64,000 nt of DNA from Paenibacillus spongiae (lineage in GTDB: Bacteria > Bacillota > Bacilli > Paenibacillales > Paenibacillaceae). This document shows positions 51,541 to 59,596 of this stretch, piece after piece. The position numbers and the translations under genes are program-made. How positions within the stretch are numbered: position 1 is the stretch's first letter; every line of letters starts with the position of its first letter. Under the pieces are notes generated by a model. That model saw only the letters and a program-made list of their open reading frames with translations, did not search any database and was not told the DNA's origin. Location of the stretch: positions 4,730,501-4,794,500 of the forward strand of contig NZ_CP091430.1 in NCBI RefSeq assembly GCF_024734895.1. The letters run 5' to 3'.

Positions 51541-52095
51541 TCACATTCGATATCCCATAGCCGCGTCGATTAGTTTAATCGTTAATTCGTTCGTATTATG
51601 CAAAATGACATCTTCAGGGCTAAATTCAACAAAATCAGCTCCGATAAACTTGGGCGACTGCGAGATCCGGTATTCATTCGGCATTAAGTCGCTCAAGCCG
51701 ATATAGATCAGATGTTGGGGAAGCAGCTTCGGAGAGAAGCCGCCCATGTTAATAAGATCCTCATGCGAGCCCAAACCAAGCAGAATCACTGCGATTTTGC
51801 CGTGAAGCTTCCCGTGATCCCAGTCGCTCAAATCGGCATGGGCGTCCACCCAAATTACGCCTAACTTGTCGGATTGAAGCTCTTCTTTTACGTAGCCGGC
51901 CGCCGCTGATATCGTTGCGATCGAAATAGAGTGATCCCCTCCTAGAATGAGAGGCGTACGCTTGGAGAAGAAGGCATTTATCACCAGGTCATATAACAGA
52001 TCTCCATACCATTTTACCGCTTCAACGGTCTCATTCTGTTCTAGCAGCTCTTGAATTTCCCTGCCGACGGGTACATCGCCAGCCCCTCTGCAGGC
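51541..52095 (-). pseudogene. Arginase-family pseudogene with internal deletion
   Basis: An open frame after a TGA at 52096-52098 keeps arginase landmarks: GDVPVGREIQELLEQNETVE, then LILGGDHSISIATISA (first metal His), VIWVDAHADLSDW (Asp-x-His-x-Asp) and HGKIAVILLGLG. It then jumps straight to the C-terminal FVEFSPEDVILHNTNELTIK. The middle segment with the second SxDxDxxDP metal motif is missing, as is the N-terminus; the first usable start is GTG 51984. So the Mn cluster cannot form and the gene is almost surely dead. The parent could be rocF or a relative. Confidence 0.85.
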
Positions 52096-52131
52096 TCAAG
52101 GCATTCAAGCGGGATTCCACTTCCCGAAAGG

Positions 52132-52881
52132 CTATGTGAGCTGCTTCAACGCATCATATGGATAACGAGCATAACGCAGCGCATATTCAAAAGCTTCAAT
52201 GTCAGGCATGCTGCGGGCTTTTGCTATTGCAAGCGCCGACTCGATATCATAGGTAATCCTTCTTAATTGAACCGCTATATCACGCTTCTTAAAATCTACA
52301 ATGGCATAGCTAGCCCGGTTATCGCCATCGAACGGCAAACCGATACTGCCGCAGTTGACGTGCAGCCTTCCTTTGCCTTGTCTTACATAAGCATGGTGTA
52401 CATGGCCATATAAGACCAGCTTGGTATTCTCATGTTTATACAGCGTATCCAGCTCATCTAGTGTGGCCCAAGGATATACGATATTGACGAGCGTGTTCGG
52501 TCCTGCATGATACATTTCCGTAGGAACTTCTTCAAACTCGCAGGATAACTCCACAGGAAGATTGGCTAGCCACGCCTGATCCTCCTTGCCGATTCGTTCA
52601 CAATCATATTCATACGCCCGCAAGACGAGCTCCTGCTTATAAGTGGCCGGGACCCATCCTGGCTCCGGGAATCTCGTAAACTTATCATCGTAATTTCCGC
52701 GAATAACCGCCAACGGTTTCAATGACTTTACCATATGAATACATTCACTCGGCTGCGGTCCGCGCATCACGATATCCCCGAGGCATACTATGGCGTCCGG
52801 GCTCTGATCGCTCAGGTCATGGATGACCGCTTCCAATGCCGTGGCATTCCCGTGCGTATCCGATATAACAGCTAATCTCAT
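52132..52881 (-). CDS. Calcineurin-like phosphodiesterase (YfcE/MJ0936-like)
   Basis: 249 aa. Metal motifs in order: VISDTHGNATALEAV, CLGDIVMRGP, VIRGNYDDKF (Asn-Tyr-Asp in place of NHD), YHAGP, LYGHVHHAYV and HVNCGSIGLPFDGD. These belong to small phosphodiesterases of broad range. Start ATG 52879-52881 follows AGGAGGTCCTG; the frame extends to 52914 only through a tandem repeat CTCCTGTTTGTCA (52888-52914). Physiological substrate unknown. Confidence 0.88.
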   Translation of the reverse strand: MRLAVISDTHGNATALEAVIHDLSDQSPDAIVCLGDIVMRGPQPSECIHMVKSLKPLAVIRGNYDDKFTRFPEPGWVPATYKQELVLRAYEYDCERIGKEDQAWLANLPVELSCEFEEVPTEMYHAGPNTLVNIVYPWATLDELDTLYKHENTKLVLYGHVHHAYVRQGKGRLHVNCGSIGLPFDGDNRASYAIVDFKKRDIAVQLRRITYDIESALAIAKARSMPDIEAFEYALRYARYPYDALKQLT

Positions 52882-53009
52882 CAGGACCTCCTGTTTGTCA
52901 CTCCTGTTTGTCACTATAGTTGGCTAAGCCAGGTTGCATCACTTCATAAATCTGCTTGTAACATCATCATCCCAAACTTGAGCTTCGATAACCTCACAAT
53001 GGAGTATTA

Positions 53010-53624
53010 TCAATTCAAATCAATCGTTGTATACTTACTTTGAATTTCCTCTCCTATATCATCAAACCAATCGGAGGATAACCAAAGTTGAACGCCTGTT
53101 ATGGCTTCAAACATAGCGACAGCTTGTTCGATACCCTCGGTATTCAGTGCATGCTGGATCGATGCGAAGTGATCATGTCCAAGAAGCTCAGTTAGAACGG
53201 ATATATCCGCTTCCTTCATCTCCATACCGTAATCCTCTTCCAAGGAGCCTGAATACCATGTATGTCCTGTTAATGATTCGCCATTCCGGTAAACATTGAT
53301 TTCGAGTATGTCTTCATCGAAGCAAGAACAAGTCAAAATCGGATCTGATACATAGCTTGATAAAGCTTCACCGAATTCTTCCACCTCACCCCAACTAAAC
53401 CAGTCATTCAATACGCTAACCCAGCCATTGCGAACATTGAGATAAAATAGATGACGTGACATCTGCGCTTGCTGCAGAAGTGCTTCAAATCCATCGAGCT
53501 CCTGAACTGTTTTGCTAGACTCGCGAGAGATGCTTTTTCTATCTGCAGCAAGCTCTGTAAGTGCAGTTATCACATCATCAATATTCGACGTTCGTATATG
53601 CAGGTTTCCAAATTTTGTTCCCAT
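53010..53624 (-). CDS. Hypothetical protein (204 aa)
   Basis: 204 aa acidic, soluble, no TM helices. N-terminal MGTKFGNLHIRTSNIDDVIT, middle FYLNVRNGWVSVLNDWFSWG, DPILTCSCFDEDILEINVYR, end SSDWFDDIGEEIQSKYTT. Alternating strands and helices and high Trp/Asp/Glu content are reminiscent of immunity or SMI1-like proteins, but I do not recognise a family. No toxin gene is next to it. Start ATG 53622-53624 has a weak G-rich site. Confidence 0.6.
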   Translation of the reverse strand: MGTKFGNLHIRTSNIDDVITALTELAADRKSISRESSKTVQELDGFEALLQQAQMSRHLFYLNVRNGWVSVLNDWFSWGEVEEFGEALSSYVSDPILTCSCFDEDILEINVYRNGESLTGHTWYSGSLEEDYGMEMKEADISVLTELLGHDHFASIQHALNTEGIEQAVAMFEAITGVQLWLSSDWFDDIGEEIQSKYTTIDLN

Positions 53625-53642
53625 CTCTAGTAATTGCGCCCC

Positions 53643-53825
53643 CTAGTTAAACAAATCTGCCCATGAGTATGAGATCGATATCGTTGTGATCTTCCGGTCG
53701 AATTTAATAGCGGCGTTTGCCAATATGCCGTCTTCTGAATAATCTCATCCCCCAGGAAGAGACAAGACACCTGCTCTTCTAATGATTTCGATCCGTTCTT
53801 GTCTGCCTTCAATTTTTTGGATCAT
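53643..53825 (-). pseudogene. ATGA-coupled gene fragment interrupted by TGA
   Basis: The stop of the NUDIX gene (TGA 53822-53824) overlaps an ATG (53823-53825) that opens a frame: IQKIEGRQERIEIIRRAGVL, SLPGG, then in-frame TGA (53745-53747), then DYSEDGILANAAIKFDRKIT, TISISYSWADLFN and TAG 53643. Both halves look coding. A start coupled to the NUDIX stop suggests a former small downstream gene inactivated by one stop. The family is not recognised. Confidence 0.4.
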
Positions 53826-54181
53826 TGCAATGGCAGTTCAAAATTTGTAATTACATAGCCTGTCTTTTCGAAGTCCTTCGGCATTTCGATGAATCTCTTT
53901 ACTCGGGTTAGAAAATAGATTCGATAGGTATCGTATTCCTCCCAATACCAGCTGGCAAAGGGCATTCTTTCCTCCATTAATTCGATTCCCGCTTCTTCCA
54001 TCGCCTCACGGTTCAATCCATCGAACAGCGATTCGTTTTCTTCTAATCGGCCACCAATTGTTGTCAGCACCTGCTCCTCTTTATCCCAGACCAGAACCAG
54101 ATTTCCGTCGCTCAATACAGGAACGCAATGAACGCCGCTTACAGGTCGATCAGTCGGTACTTCGGTAATAAACGTTAACAT
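53822..54181 (-). CDS. NUDIX hydrolase (short)
   Basis: 119 aa. NUDIX box GGRLEENESLFDGLNREAME followed by EAGI. Start ATG 54179-54181 (MLTFITEVP) lies 10 bp after GGAGG. The protein ends soon after the NUDIX fold (TNFELPLQ); related proteins usually continue, so the C-terminus may be cut short. Substrate unknown. Confidence 0.85.
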   Translation of the reverse strand: MLTFITEVPTDRPVSGVHCVPVLSDGNLVLVWDKEEQVLTTIGGRLEENESLFDGLNREAMEEAGIELMEERMPFASWYWEEYDTYRIYFLTRVKRFIEMPKDFEKTGYVITNFELPLQ

Positions 54182-54354
54182 ACATGGTTTGCCTCCATCA
54201 TTCTTCCTATATGAGACCAAGTCTATTTAACGTCTGGTATACAGCTACTTCAAAAGGGTATTGGAGAGCGTAACATCCAACTCTTCTAGCCCTTCTTGTT
54301 TGTCTACAGGTGGGCCGAGATATCTATTGCCGTTCTGATTGTACGCTGCAAAGG

Positions 54355-54921
54355 TTATTTCAAACGAATGTGCTGATCGAATTCTTTATATGCCCACAGG
54401 TAATAATCCGCACCCGGTGCGTCATTCTGGAAGAGGCAGGTTTGTATGCCAAGCGCTTTCCCTGGCAAAATATCAATTTCCCGGTCACCGATAATCAGAT
54501 CGACCCGATGCCGATTATGCAAATGTATGTACGAAGCCGGATCCGGCTTCTTCGGGAAACCATCGTCTCCTGCGACGATATCGGCAAAATAGTTTCCCCA
54601 CCCATAATAATTCAAAATTTCCACAACTTCTGAGCGGGCTTTATGCGTCATGATGACGTTTTTTCCGGCGGTCTGCAGAATGAGCTCAACATCAGGAAAT
54701 GGCGGGGTTTGCTCGGGTACTAATTCGGACTCCCGTCTAAATATTTCTTGGATCTGACGTTCGGAGAGCTTAAAGTGCCGTACCGCGTGGGTAAATGATA
54801 TTTTCAGATTAGAAAAGATGTCGTTGTCCTCGATCTCTACCTCTAACACGTCTTTCAAAATTTTGGTATAGGCTGGATACGTATCAAATAAGGTACCATC
54901 GAAATCCCATAAGATATGCAA
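54355..54921 (-). CDS. HAD-IA family hydrolase (phosphoglycolate phosphatase-like)
   Basis: 188 aa. Motif I LWDFDGTLFDTYPAY, motif II VIMTHKARSEVV, motif III Lys in FPKKPDPASY, motif IV LIIGDREIDILPGKALG. Helical cap in residues 15-80. Phosphatase of small phosphorylated metabolites; exact substrate unknown. Start TTG 54919-54921 behind AGGTGACC. Confidence 0.88.
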   Translation of the reverse strand: MHILWDFDGTLFDTYPAYTKILKDVLEVEIEDNDIFSNLKISFTHAVRHFKLSERQIQEIFRRESELVPEQTPPFPDVELILQTAGKNVIMTHKARSEVVEILNYYGWGNYFADIVAGDDGFPKKPDPASYIHLHNRHRVDLIIGDREIDILPGKALGIQTCLFQNDAPGADYYLWAYKEFDQHIRLK

Positions 54922-55483
54922 TGCCGGTCACCTGCTATTCTCTGATTTCTCGTCTCCGATATTCACTGACAGTTTCATGCAGCAGCTATCCTGCAGCCCT
55001 TAATCAATGGTCATACGAACTGAATATACATATCTCTTCAAGACTTTATCCTTAATTTCGACACACTTCCTTCATCTTCCTTGTGCATCCATTCATATTG
55101 CTATCAAAAGGAGGCAGTCATCCACATACCATATTGATGAAGCGGCGGCCAATCAATCATCATTCAACAGCGCCAAATGGCCTTCCCCGGCAGATCGCTC
55201 ACGTACAGGCGTCACGAATGACTGCAATTGCAGGCCGGATGATTGCCCAATTATAGGTCCACCGAGATATATGTCCCTGTCACAACGCCCCGAGAAACAT
55301 ATACTACCGTATACCGAGTGCCAAAGACCTGGCAGCAAAGGTAAACAGCACGGCGCCGGAAAGCAAGTCTGGGAGGAATTTGCATATCCGGTGTAGGAGG
55401 CCATGACGGAATAACGGCAGCTCGTATACTATTCTGCCGGTCATCGTTTCCCGGAGAGTATGTACTGAGCATCTATAAAAGTT
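54922..55483. other. Intergenic stretch without a supportable gene
   Basis: About 560 bp. A plus-strand frame ending at 55396 (with a Cys-rich NDCNCRPDDCPIIGPPR segment) and an overlapping minus-strand frame have no ribosome sites in the right place. The 18-mer AGCTATCCTGCAGCCCTT (54984-55001) also occurs at the end of the PPOX gene (5467-5484). Nothing else was recognised. Confidence 0.5.
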
Positions 55484-55524
55484 AATGCAAAGCCGCCGAG
55501 GGTTTCCTTCGGCGGCTTTGCATT
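55484..55524 (-). terminator. Strong terminator after the Cof-type HAD gene
   Basis: AATGCAAAGCCGCCGA (55484-55499) and TCGGCGGCTTTGCATT (55509-55524) pair perfectly, loop GGGTTTCCT. T-rich sequence follows on the minus strand (TTAACTTTTAT). Confidence 0.9.
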
Positions 55525-55539
55525 CCGTTATTTACATTT

Positions 55540-56337
55540 TCACCAGGCATAAGTGTGAAGCGCATGTGCTACGCCATTCTCTTCGTTCGACAGCGTTAAT
55601 GCATTCGCTGCCGACTTCACGCCATCAGGCGAGTTTGCTACTGCAATACCCAGACCCGCGAACGTGAGCATCCCCACGTCGTTGAAGTAGTTCCCGATCG
55701 CCATCACCCGCTGTGGCTCTACGCCGCGCAGCATTGCCAGCTGCTTGAGCGCATCACCCTTGCTTACCTGGGGATGCTGTACATCGATGAAGAAGTCTCC
55801 GCTGCGGATATGCTGCAGTCCATGCGTCCAACCGTCCCAGGCCAATTCAACCGAATCCATCGCTTCCTTCTCGCCGAACACGGTAAATTTCACGAGACCC
55901 GAAGGAAGCGGCAAGGCATTATCCCGGAGCATCGGAGTAATTTTATATCCGCTGTACATGGCCGCCACGTTGGGAGGAATCTCACCTAATACCATTAGAT
56001 CAAAGGCTGTATTCACATCAAAGTGATGATTGCCTTCCCGGCAGAAGTTTATGAACTTCTCCAGCTCGGCGTTGTCCATATCAAATTGATGCAAGACATT
56101 CCTGCTCGCAGCATCGATTGTAGCTGCTCCATTATGGGTAATGATCGTACCGGACAAACCCAGCTCTTCAAGAACAGGGATTGTATTCATCGGCCCCCTG
56201 CCCGTACATAGCACGATCTCAGCGCCAAGCCGCGCCGCTTCGCGCACGGCATCGCGCGTTTCGGCAGTCAGCACATGCGCATCCGTCAGAAGCGTTCCAT
56301 CTACATCCAATGCAATGATGTCATAATTCAATCCCAT
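55540..56337 (-). CDS. Cof-type HAD-IIB family hydrolase
   Basis: 265 aa. Motif I IIALDVDGTLLTDAHVL, motif II VLCTGRGPM, motif III Lys in VSKGDALKQLA, motif IV MAIGNYFNDVGML. In motif IV the usual Asp of GDxxND is Asn (GNYFND), still leaving the following Asp. Sugar-phosphate or flavin phosphatase type; substrate unknown. GGGGAAGAAC precedes ATG. Confidence 0.92.
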   Translation of the reverse strand: MGLNYDIIALDVDGTLLTDAHVLTAETRDAVREAARLGAEIVLCTGRGPMNTIPVLEELGLSGTIITHNGAATIDAASRNVLHQFDMDNAELEKFINFCREGNHHFDVNTAFDLMVLGEIPPNVAAMYSGYKITPMLRDNALPLPSGLVKFTVFGEKEAMDSVELAWDGWTHGLQHIRSGDFFIDVQHPQVSKGDALKQLAMLRGVEPQRVMAIGNYFNDVGMLTFAGLGIAVANSPDGVKSAANALTLSNEENGVAHALHTYAW

Positions 56338-56428
56338 GCTGTTCTTCCCCGCTTTCCATCAGTCCAACTACCATCTATCTGAAAGTCAGAATATTATTGT
56401 AAACGCAGATGTATTGAACATCTTGATC

Positions 56429-57208
56429 CTAATCTTGCTTCCCTGTCTTCGCAGCCTGTTTCTCATCACGTATCGCCATCAGTTCATCTAGCTCCTGTTC
56501 GGTTAATGGCCGGTACGAACCGAGCGGAAGCTCCGGGTCGATCTTCAGCGGACCCATTGCAACACGGCGAAGGTAGACAACCTTCTTCCCCACGGCTTCA
56601 AACATCCGCTTTACTTGATGGAATTTCCCCTCATGAATCGTTAATGAGATCCGGGATATTACGGCAGACGGCTCTTCTGTCCGTTTCTCTCCAATGACCA
56701 ATCTGGCCGGCAGCGTCTTATAGCCGTCATCCAATGTCACGCCAGCCTCGAATGCTTGGATATCTTCTTCGCCAACATCGCCGAGTACGTCCGCTTCGTA
56801 GATTTTGGGCACATGCTTGCGAGGCGATAGCAGCTCATGCGCAAGCTGACCGTCGTTCGTTATCAATAGGAGCCCCTCGGTATCCTTATCCAGCCTGCCA
56901 ACTGGGAACGGCTCCAGCACGCGGTCGCTCGGCTCCAACAAATCGATGACCGTCCGGTCGCGTGTATCCTCCGTAGCGGATATAACGCCCTGCGGTTTAT
57001 TGAGCATGAGATAGATAACATCGCGATATACGACTTTTTCTCCATTATAGACAACAACAGCCGTCTCCGGATCGAGCGTCTGTCCGCTATCTTTGGCACG
57101 TATGCTATCCACCGTGACCAAGCCTTGCTTGACAGCTCTTCTTACTTCGCTTCTTGTTCCGAACCCCATATTAGCAAGCAGCTTGTCCAGCCGCATTCTT
57201 TTTGCCAT
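56429..57208 (-). CDS. RsuA/RluB family pseudouridine synthase
   Basis: 259 aa. N-terminal S4 domain (MRLDKLLANMGFGTRSEVRR) then the pseudouridine synthase core: PVGRLDKDTEGLLLITNDGQ with the catalytic Asp, ISLTIHEGKFHQVKRM and the end RRVAMGPLKID. Probably modifies one uridine of rRNA (RsuA type: U516 of 16S). Start ATG 57206-57208 follows GGAGGTG, 9 bp; the codons upstream overlap the rsmF remnant. Confidence 0.9.
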   Translation of the reverse strand: MAKRMRLDKLLANMGFGTRSEVRRAVKQGLVTVDSIRAKDSGQTLDPETAVVVYNGEKVVYRDVIYLMLNKPQGVISATEDTRDRTVIDLLEPSDRVLEPFPVGRLDKDTEGLLLITNDGQLAHELLSPRKHVPKIYEADVLGDVGEEDIQAFEAGVTLDDGYKTLPARLVIGEKRTEEPSAVISRISLTIHEGKFHQVKRMFEAVGKKVVYLRRVAMGPLKIDPELPLGSYRPLTEQELDELMAIRDEKQAAKTGKQD

Positions 57209-57210
57209 GT

Positions 57211-58063
57211 TTATATCCACCTCCATCCGGCAGCAAGCTCGTTCTTGAGCATCCCGTCACCGCTATATTTACCCCATCCAATAGGATAGCCATCCTCGCA
57301 TACAAGGACATATCCCTTAACTGAAGTTCCATTCGAGGCGCTGCGGTCAGCCTTCCTGTCTTGTCCGTTACCGGCTTCACCAGAAGATAATGCATCCGCC
57401 GACCGAACTAAGCATGAAGCGTCGATATGAAGCGTCTCGCCTTTCAAATACCGCAGCGTCTCATCGTCCTCCGAGCGGAAGCGCAGCGACAGCAAGGCTT
57501 CCTCCGCGCACAGCCCCATCGCGAGCGCTTGCGACGGCTCGAACCGCTGCGGGCCGGCTTCGCCAGGGAACCAGCCCGCCCTCACCACGCGCAGCCCGTC
57601 CAGCGGCGGCACGCCGGGCCAATACCTTCCTTCGTTCGCTCCCGGGCATTATCATTCGCGACAAGAACGCCCTGGCCCTGCAGCTTCGCCGCCAGCTGGG
57701 TAGACTTGCCGCCGGGCGCCGCGCACAAGTCAAGCACGCGGTCTCCAGGCTGTACGCCAAGCAGCTCGACAGGAACCATTGCGCTCGGCTCTTGAATGTA
57801 ATACAGTCCGGCATAATAATGCCGATGCTTGCCGGGCCGGTCTATTTCTTCATAATAATAGGCGCTCTCGGCCCAAGGAACTGGTGTCAGCCGCGCTCCC
57901 ATCGATGAGAGCGCGGCGAAGGCCTCCGCTTTCAATTAAGCCCATTCACGCGCAAGCCGTACTTGCGCGGCCTTTCGTAGGAAGCCATGAAGGCCTCGTA
58001 CTCTTGATCGAGCAGAAGCTTCTTCATTTTATCCGCAAATAATTGAGGCAGCATGATGCCCAC
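57211..58063 (-). pseudogene. rsmF-like rRNA m5C methyltransferase, pseudogene
   Basis: Three in-order pieces of one gene. Piece 1: GTG 58063 (AGGAGG 9 bp upstream) encodes LPQLFADKMKKLLLDQEYEA and RPRKYGLRVNGLN, then a stop at 57932. Piece 2, shifted frame (to 57582): LYYIQEPSAMVPVELLG and the SAM loop LDLCAAPGGKSTQLAAKLQG. Piece 3 (57211-57612 frame, joined about 57620-57650): the C-terminal RNA-binding domain LRVVRAGWFPGEAG, FEPSQALAMGL. The middle third, with the PCSGEG and STCT catalytic cysteines, is gone. So a frameshift and an internal deletion inactivate the gene. Confidence 0.88.
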
Positions 58064-58234
58064 GTATTGATACCTCCTGTATAACTGATGCCGTCCTCAG
58101 CAATTCGATTTAATCGTACTTTTCGTCTTATTTTATAATAAAGCCGATCGATTGAACAATAATATCTTATCCCTCCGCAGGAAATCAACTGACCTGGCCA
58201 CTGGCCTGTATATTGCTCACCTGCAGAAAAAGAA

Positions 58235-58273
58235 AAGAAGCTGACTAAGCATCCGCCCCATTGTCAGCTTCTT
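58235..58273 (-). terminator. Terminator after the DUF309 gene
   Basis: AAGAAGCTGAC (58235-58245) pairs with GTCAGCTTCTT (58263-58273). On the minus strand TTCTTTTTC follows. Confidence 0.8.
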
Positions 58274-58277
58274 ATTA

Positions 58278-58775
58278 CTATCCGTCGCTCTCTTCAATGC
58301 GAAGACGCTGTTCAAGCGGAATTTGCGCCATCGCCTCCACCATTTCCAATAATCGTTCGTCCACTACATGAAGCCGGAACGGCGCGAATGGCGGAGGCTG
58401 GCCTTCTGCCTGCTCGCCTCCCCCTTCAACCCATGACACCAGCGGCGCGAGGCAGCGGACGGCATCATCCCGCAGCTGACGCAGATTAAGCCCCAAGGCA
58501 ACATCAGGATACTGGGAAAGCTTGCTCTCCGTATGGTTGAACAGCTTGACCGCACCCGAATAGTTGCCGTTGCGCCAGTGGTAGAGAGCTACGGCTGCCT
58601 GCAGCAAGCCTTGATACATCCGGTTGCGGCCTTCCTCGAGCCACAGCTCCTCCATGACCTCATGGCATTCAAAGTAATCTTCGTCCTTGTTAAACAACAC
58701 GATGAAGTGTACGAATTTCTCATCATACTCTGAAGCTGTTCCATGCTGCTCTGATTCGTGCCCTGCCGCCTGCAT
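58278..58775 (-). CDS. DUF309 domain-containing protein
   Basis: 165 aa. The DUF309 signature FNKDEDYFECHEVMEELW is followed by RNRMYQGLLQAAVALYHWRN and a GAVKLF helix; the C-terminal half is Gly/Pro-rich and less conserved. Function unknown; all-helical cytoplasmic protein. Its start overlaps the stop of relQ, so it is translationally coupled to the alarmone synthase. Confidence 0.88.
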   Translation of the reverse strand: MQAAGHESEQHGTASEYDEKFVHFIVLFNKDEDYFECHEVMEELWLEEGRNRMYQGLLQAAVALYHWRNGNYSGAVKLFNHTESKLSQYPDVALGLNLRQLRDDAVRCLAPLVSWVEGGGEQAEGQPPPFAPFRLHVVDERLLEMVEAMAQIPLEQRLRIEESDG

Positions 58776-59578
58776 CAGCCATCACTGCCCTTCTTCGCGC
58801 GGTCGAGCGATTTGCTGAGGTCATCGGCAAGCTTCCTTATTCCGTAAGTATCCTCCAGCTCCCACAGCTCGTTGAACCGCAGCTGGAATTGTACCGCTTC
58901 CCGTACGCGGCGGAAGAAATACAGCTCTTGTATGTTGCTCAATACACTCGATACGATGTTCGATTTCTTCTCGAAATCGACTTGCGCATCGAGAATTTCA
59001 TGCCTGATGTTGGACATTTCTTCATCGAGCTGAGAAGCCGCTTCCGCCGCTTTCTTCAAGCGCAATCTGACATCCTCGGGAAGGCTTTCTTTATATTTAT
59101 AGTTCAGCGAATGCTCGATTGTCGCCCAGAAATTCATCGCCAGCGTGCGAATTTGAATTTCCGCCAGCACATTCTTCTGTCCGAGGCCCGTCTGAACCGG
59201 ATATTCGACGATCATGTGATAGCTCCGATAACCGCTTTCCTTGAAGTTCGTAATGTAATCCTTCTCGTATACAAGCGTTAAATCCTTGCGTGAACGGATC
59301 AGACCCGCTACTTGGTGGATATCGTCTACGAATTGACACATGATGCGAATGCCTGCAATATCTTCGATTCCCGTTTCGATTTTCTCCATCGGCACATTCA
59401 GCCGTTTGGCCTTATCCAGAATGCTCGATACCCGCTTCACCCGTCCGGTGACGAACTCTACAGGGGTATAGGCATCTCTGGTCCTCAGCTCTGTTCGAAG
59501 CGTCTTGAATTTCACTTTCAATTCTTCAACCGTTTGTTCATAAGGCTGTAAAAATAAAGTCCAGTCTCTACCGTCCAT
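58775..59578 (-). CDS. relQ: Small alarmone synthetase (RelQ/YjbM family)
   Basis: 267 aa (p)ppGpp synthetase without a hydrolase domain. Motifs: KRVSSILDKAKRLN, DIAGIRIMCQFVDDI, ESGYRSYHMIVEYP (ATP/GTP-binding) and AEIQIRTLAMNFWATIEHS. The C-terminal helix (FEKKSNIVSSVLSNIQELYF and beyond) is longer than in B. subtilis YjbM (about 211 aa). It makes the stringent-response alarmone in the cytoplasm. GGAGGCGG precedes ATG; 18 bp after the pyrD end. Confidence 0.92.
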   Translation of the reverse strand: MDGRDWTLFLQPYEQTVEELKVKFKTLRTELRTRDAYTPVEFVTGRVKRVSSILDKAKRLNVPMEKIETGIEDIAGIRIMCQFVDDIHQVAGLIRSRKDLTLVYEKDYITNFKESGYRSYHMIVEYPVQTGLGQKNVLAEIQIRTLAMNFWATIEHSLNYKYKESLPEDVRLRLKKAAEAASQLDEEMSNIRHEILDAQVDFEKKSNIVSSVLSNIQELYFFRRVREAVQFQLRFNELWELEDTYGIRKLADDLSKSLDRAKKGSDG

Positions 59579-59596
59579 TCAGCCGCCTCCTGTCCG

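Noticed and set aside
52888..52914. Tandem CTCCTGTTTGTCA repeat upstream of a metallophosphoesterase
   Set aside because: Simple slippage duplication in front of the gene; no functional signal beyond explaining the over-long open frame.
55007..55396. 129-codon plus-strand ORF with NDCNCRPDDC
   Set aside because: AGGAGG at about 55110 is followed by no in-frame start at a workable distance, and the opposite strand is also open; evidence is too weak for a gene.
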